Of a stretch of 64,000 bases of DNA, positions 61,200 through 64,000 are shown piece by piece. Where the stretch lies: positions 9,193,684 through 9,257,683 of the forward strand of contig JAMKCF010000019.1 in assembly GCA_023634235.1 (NCBI GenBank). The letters are read 5' to 3'. A model generated the notes under the pieces. It did no database searches. It was not told where the DNA came from and was given only the letters and a program-made list of their open reading frames with translations. Every line of letters begins with the position of its first letter. Positions within the stretch are counted from its first letter, which is position 1. Made by a program: the position numbers and the translations under genes. Source of the stretch: Pisaster brevispinus (Eukaryota > Echinodermata > Asteroidea > Forcipulatida > Asteriidae).

Positions 61200-64000
61200 C
61201 TAACCATGCTGCTGCTGAAGTAGAGGCTGGTAGTTAATTTTCAGCCAGCTCACAATTGTTGATGAAACCACACAATGATAAGGCTTACCGAAGGATAAAA
61301 ACAGTCTAGTTAATTTGAGGTTGTTCTGGCTCCTGCCAGGTTTGGTTCTGTGAAACTTCACTGTGCTGAGATGACGCATAGTCGAGGGTTTGATGGGAAT
61401 CTTTCTAACAACACTTTGCACACAGGCCTGTTTGCTGTGGAACATTTGGCCTGGGCTACTGTAGCAAAATCAAATGAATACTTACATGAACATGTATTTC
61501 TTTTCGTATGTTGTAGATCTAATGCCAATAAAGGCGAACAAACTCCTGCCACCAACCTACTTTTAGTGTCAATACAAATAGACGCAAGTTCAACTCTTTG
61601 TAGGATGGTAGAGAGCTGAGGTAGGATGTTGATGAGGCCCTTAAAGAACCTAATCATCAAGTGATGTCATCCAACTGGTGCATTGTTAACTTGAGCATGA
61701 GCTGAGGAAATGGCTGACCTAATAGACATTTATAACTGGAGACCATCCTGTAATAGGAGAAGAACTTCCAGGGCTTGTTCTAAAGGTGCAAGAACTGGAT
61801 CAATGCTGTCGTTGAGGACTCCAGCCGTTCCACGCTGAGTTAACTGTGTGTTAGTATCTTTATTGCATTCAAAAGGCCTCTTATTGCCAGTGAATTCCAG
61901 ATACCACCCAGGCGCAACTAAAGTGTATCTCCTTACTGCATTGGATAAAGTTGATCACTGTGGCAAAGTTTGTGAGGATCTGGATGGTTTGGTAGCAATT
62001 TTTCTGTTAACTCTAGTATCAGTTATTATTATATTGTCATATATTTCTGGTAACGAAACGTAGGATGTCTCATAAGTGAACTTAATCGCTGTAACTCACA
62101 AGCCAGAGGAAACCTGCAAACAAGGATGCTTGCTATATGAACCAGAGACACCGGGGATAACCCCTACTCTTTCAAGATAAAGTGCTCTGGGTTCTTTTAC
62201 AAGCACTACCAATCCTAGTACACAGGACCTACAGCTCAATGTCCCATGTGAAAGGACAAAGCAGTTATGGTAAAGCATCTTTCTCAAGGACACAAATGCC
62301 ATGACATGCTGTTATCCCTCTGTGCAGACACCGAGTCCCGATCTGGATTCCTAGGTTGGACAGTTCATGTGAATGTGTCCCATCTTTGTGGCTTTTGTAA
62401 AGCATGGGTGTCAGTTATCCACTTGTAAACGAATGATAGCTCACTAATGCTTGGAGGGCATAGTAAACCAACAGCGTCTTTATGATCTGCAGATTTTTTT
62501 CTGTTTTTTCCATTTGCCTCCTGTCCGAAAGTTCAGCATCATCCAAGCACCCCAACCTTGGTGTGATGCATCTGTTGTACTCTGGTTTTGGAATGAGAAG
62601 GGTCTGACCATTCAAAATCTTTATGCAACTGATCTACCTTTCCAGTTCTTTTTTGGATAACTGAGATAGGAACACTTGAGACTCGTCTGAGTTGTTCTGG
62701 TGTAGTACTGCAATCTTATCCTGTTGCAAATGTTGGTAATACAGAGGTGCTGGAAACACTGCTTGTATGCTTGGCGACAGTCGACCAATGAGCTGAGCCA
62801 ACTCTGGACTGGTGAGGTCTGTGACAGCAAAATGCCCTGCCAGTTGTTGACTTTTTTTGATGGTAGAGACAGAGTCATCATACCAGTAACAATGCATAAC
62901 CCCAGGTAAGTTAGCCATTGTAATGGGTGTAGATGTGATTTCACCCAATTGATGAGTTAACGTAGCCGTTGTAGCAGACTGACCATGAGCTGGATGTACA
63001 CTCCCTTTAGGGATCTGCCCAGCATAAGGATTTCATCCAGGTAGAGCACACACCAAATTTCCTTTTCTCCCAGGTGTGCTGCGACTGGCTTCAAGCAAGA
63101 TTCTTGTAAACATGCGAGGTGCAATTATGACAGCCCGATCAGGGTAGGCAGGTAAATTGGAACAGATGGTTCTGCCATGTGAAACATACCATCCAATGAT
63201 CATGGGAAATCATAGGGTTCATAAAATAAGCGTCCTTGAGGTCGATTGAAGCCATCAAATCTCCTTGATCTAGTAGATATTTTACTAGCCTGATACCTTC
63301 CATCTTGATGAAGTGTTGGTATTTAACAAACTTGCTGTGTGAATGCAGATTTATGGCTGATCGAAGTTCCGACTCCTTGGGAATTAAGAACAGTGACAAA
63401 ATAAACTGGGCATCCACTGGTAATTTCCACAGTGATTGCCCTTTTGTTTGATAACTTCTAAACCTCTACTTGAGTAATCTCTACTTGAGACTGGGAGGTC
63501 ATGCACATTACCAGCACTGTTTACTGTAACTGAATTGGATTTGATACAAACTCTATTTTGTGTCTAATCACCAATTGTAGTATCCAACTGTCCTACTGTA
63601 TATGTGAGCGATCTCCAAAAAAGGGGAACAAAATTTTAAAGAAAACTTGGCTGCAAATTTCTGTCTCTTCTCTGACAAAACTGCTTTTTTGCCTTGGAAT
63701 TATTTGATCCTCAATCTGATCCTTGATCTGCTTAAATCTCCTTCAATCTGGTGCTGCAAACTTCTGGGCTCCAAACTTTGGCTTATGGGTTGAGCCTTGT
63801 CTCCTTTGGTATAGGAAGGAGAGGCTGCCATGAAACTTCTGGGTCACCGTCGAGTAGTAAGGGGAGTATCTATTCCCTTTAGAAGAAGTAACACTGGATC
63901 CAAATGTCTTAGTCAAATCTGCAGCCAGTTTGGATGCTTTCTATGCCCCCTCTATGTCTTTGAGTAAGTTACCTCCAAATAATTCTCCCATAGAAGGATA
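61200..64000 (-). mobile_element. DIRS-like tyrosine-recombinase retroelement, decayed, running off the right edge
   Basis: Domain order on the - strand fits a DIRS element. Gag-like fragments lie at about 64000-63700. A reverse transcriptase core is at about 63420-62950: IDLKDAYF, QFTCLP, then a YLDEIL variant of the YxDD box. The RT end/RNase H approach follows at about 62950-62630 (LIGRLSPSIQAVFPAPLYYQ). An RNase H-like region is at about 62620-62410 (LVYYALQALVS). Tyrosine recombinase fragments are at about 61760-61200 (RSAISSAHAQVNN, MIRFFKGLIN, then LFLSFGKPYHCVVSSTIVSW). Each part is in a different frame with stops between, so it is inactive. A SINE lies inside it at 62105-62310. The family call rests on remembered motifs. 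Confidence 0.75.
62105..62310 (-). mobile_element. SINE copy nested in the DIRS-like element
   Basis: The - strand shows CATTTGTGTCCTTGAGAAAG, then a degraded centre, AAGAACCCAGAGCACTTTAT and a GGTGTCTCTGGTTCATAT segment, matching the body of the 28340-28784 SINE. It sits between the RNase H and recombinase parts, so it inserted after the element was already in place. Confidence 0.55.

Overview
This is a eukaryotic nuclear window with split genes, GT-AG introns, AT-rich intergenic DNA and many dispersed repeats. The best-supported genes are animal genes: cytoskeletal alpha-actinin, mitochondrial sulfite oxidase and a secreted C-type lectin. The repeats (a tRNA-Leu-headed SINE with a Deu-like centre, numerous short terminal-inverted-repeat elements, a DIRS-type retroelement) and the protein divergence suggest a marine invertebrate deuterostome, most likely an echinoderm such as a sea star. 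The species assignment is inference.

Layout. 1-15.6 kb holds the 3' two-thirds of an alpha-actinin gene on the + strand: 13 exons, 582 codons and a stop. They cover the spectrin-repeat rod and the C-terminal EF-hands; the actin-binding N-terminus lies off the left edge. Its introns are filled with MITEs, SINE pieces and a LINE 3' remnant. 15.6-23.2 kb is 3'UTR and intergenic DNA with a degenerate tandem repeat and several dispersed repeats. 23.5-28.2 kb is a complete four-exon sulfite oxidase gene (584 codons, + strand), preceded by a near-perfect hairpin of about 130 bp. 28.3-39 kb is mostly repeat-derived, including a full-length SINE and a hAT-like MITE with a visible 8-bp target-site duplication. 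39.1-40.6 kb carries two tandem C-type lectin copies on the - strand: an intact single-exon gene and a broken paralogue.

42.6-45.3 kb (+ strand) and 56.1-59.7 kb (- strand) are two inverted arrays of the same small exon-like unit. In the - array, four copies of exactly 87 nt keep an open frame with the same split-codon phase, so they could encode a 29-residue repeat protein. I do not recognise that protein, and it is the least explained coding-like structure here. Between the arrays lie a satellite of about 108 bp period, a C-rich block, tRNA-like modules, a TTAA-flanked piggyBac-like MITE, nested duplications at 51-54 kb, and a GC-rich block with a 21-bp minisatellite. The right end (61.2-64 kb) is a decayed DIRS-like tyrosine-recombinase retroelement on the - strand, with a SINE nested in it.

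The three recognised genes have unrelated jobs (cytoskeleton, sulfur metabolism, secreted sugar or ligand binding) and do not form a functional cluster. All calls are from reading the sequence; no search or splice program was run.
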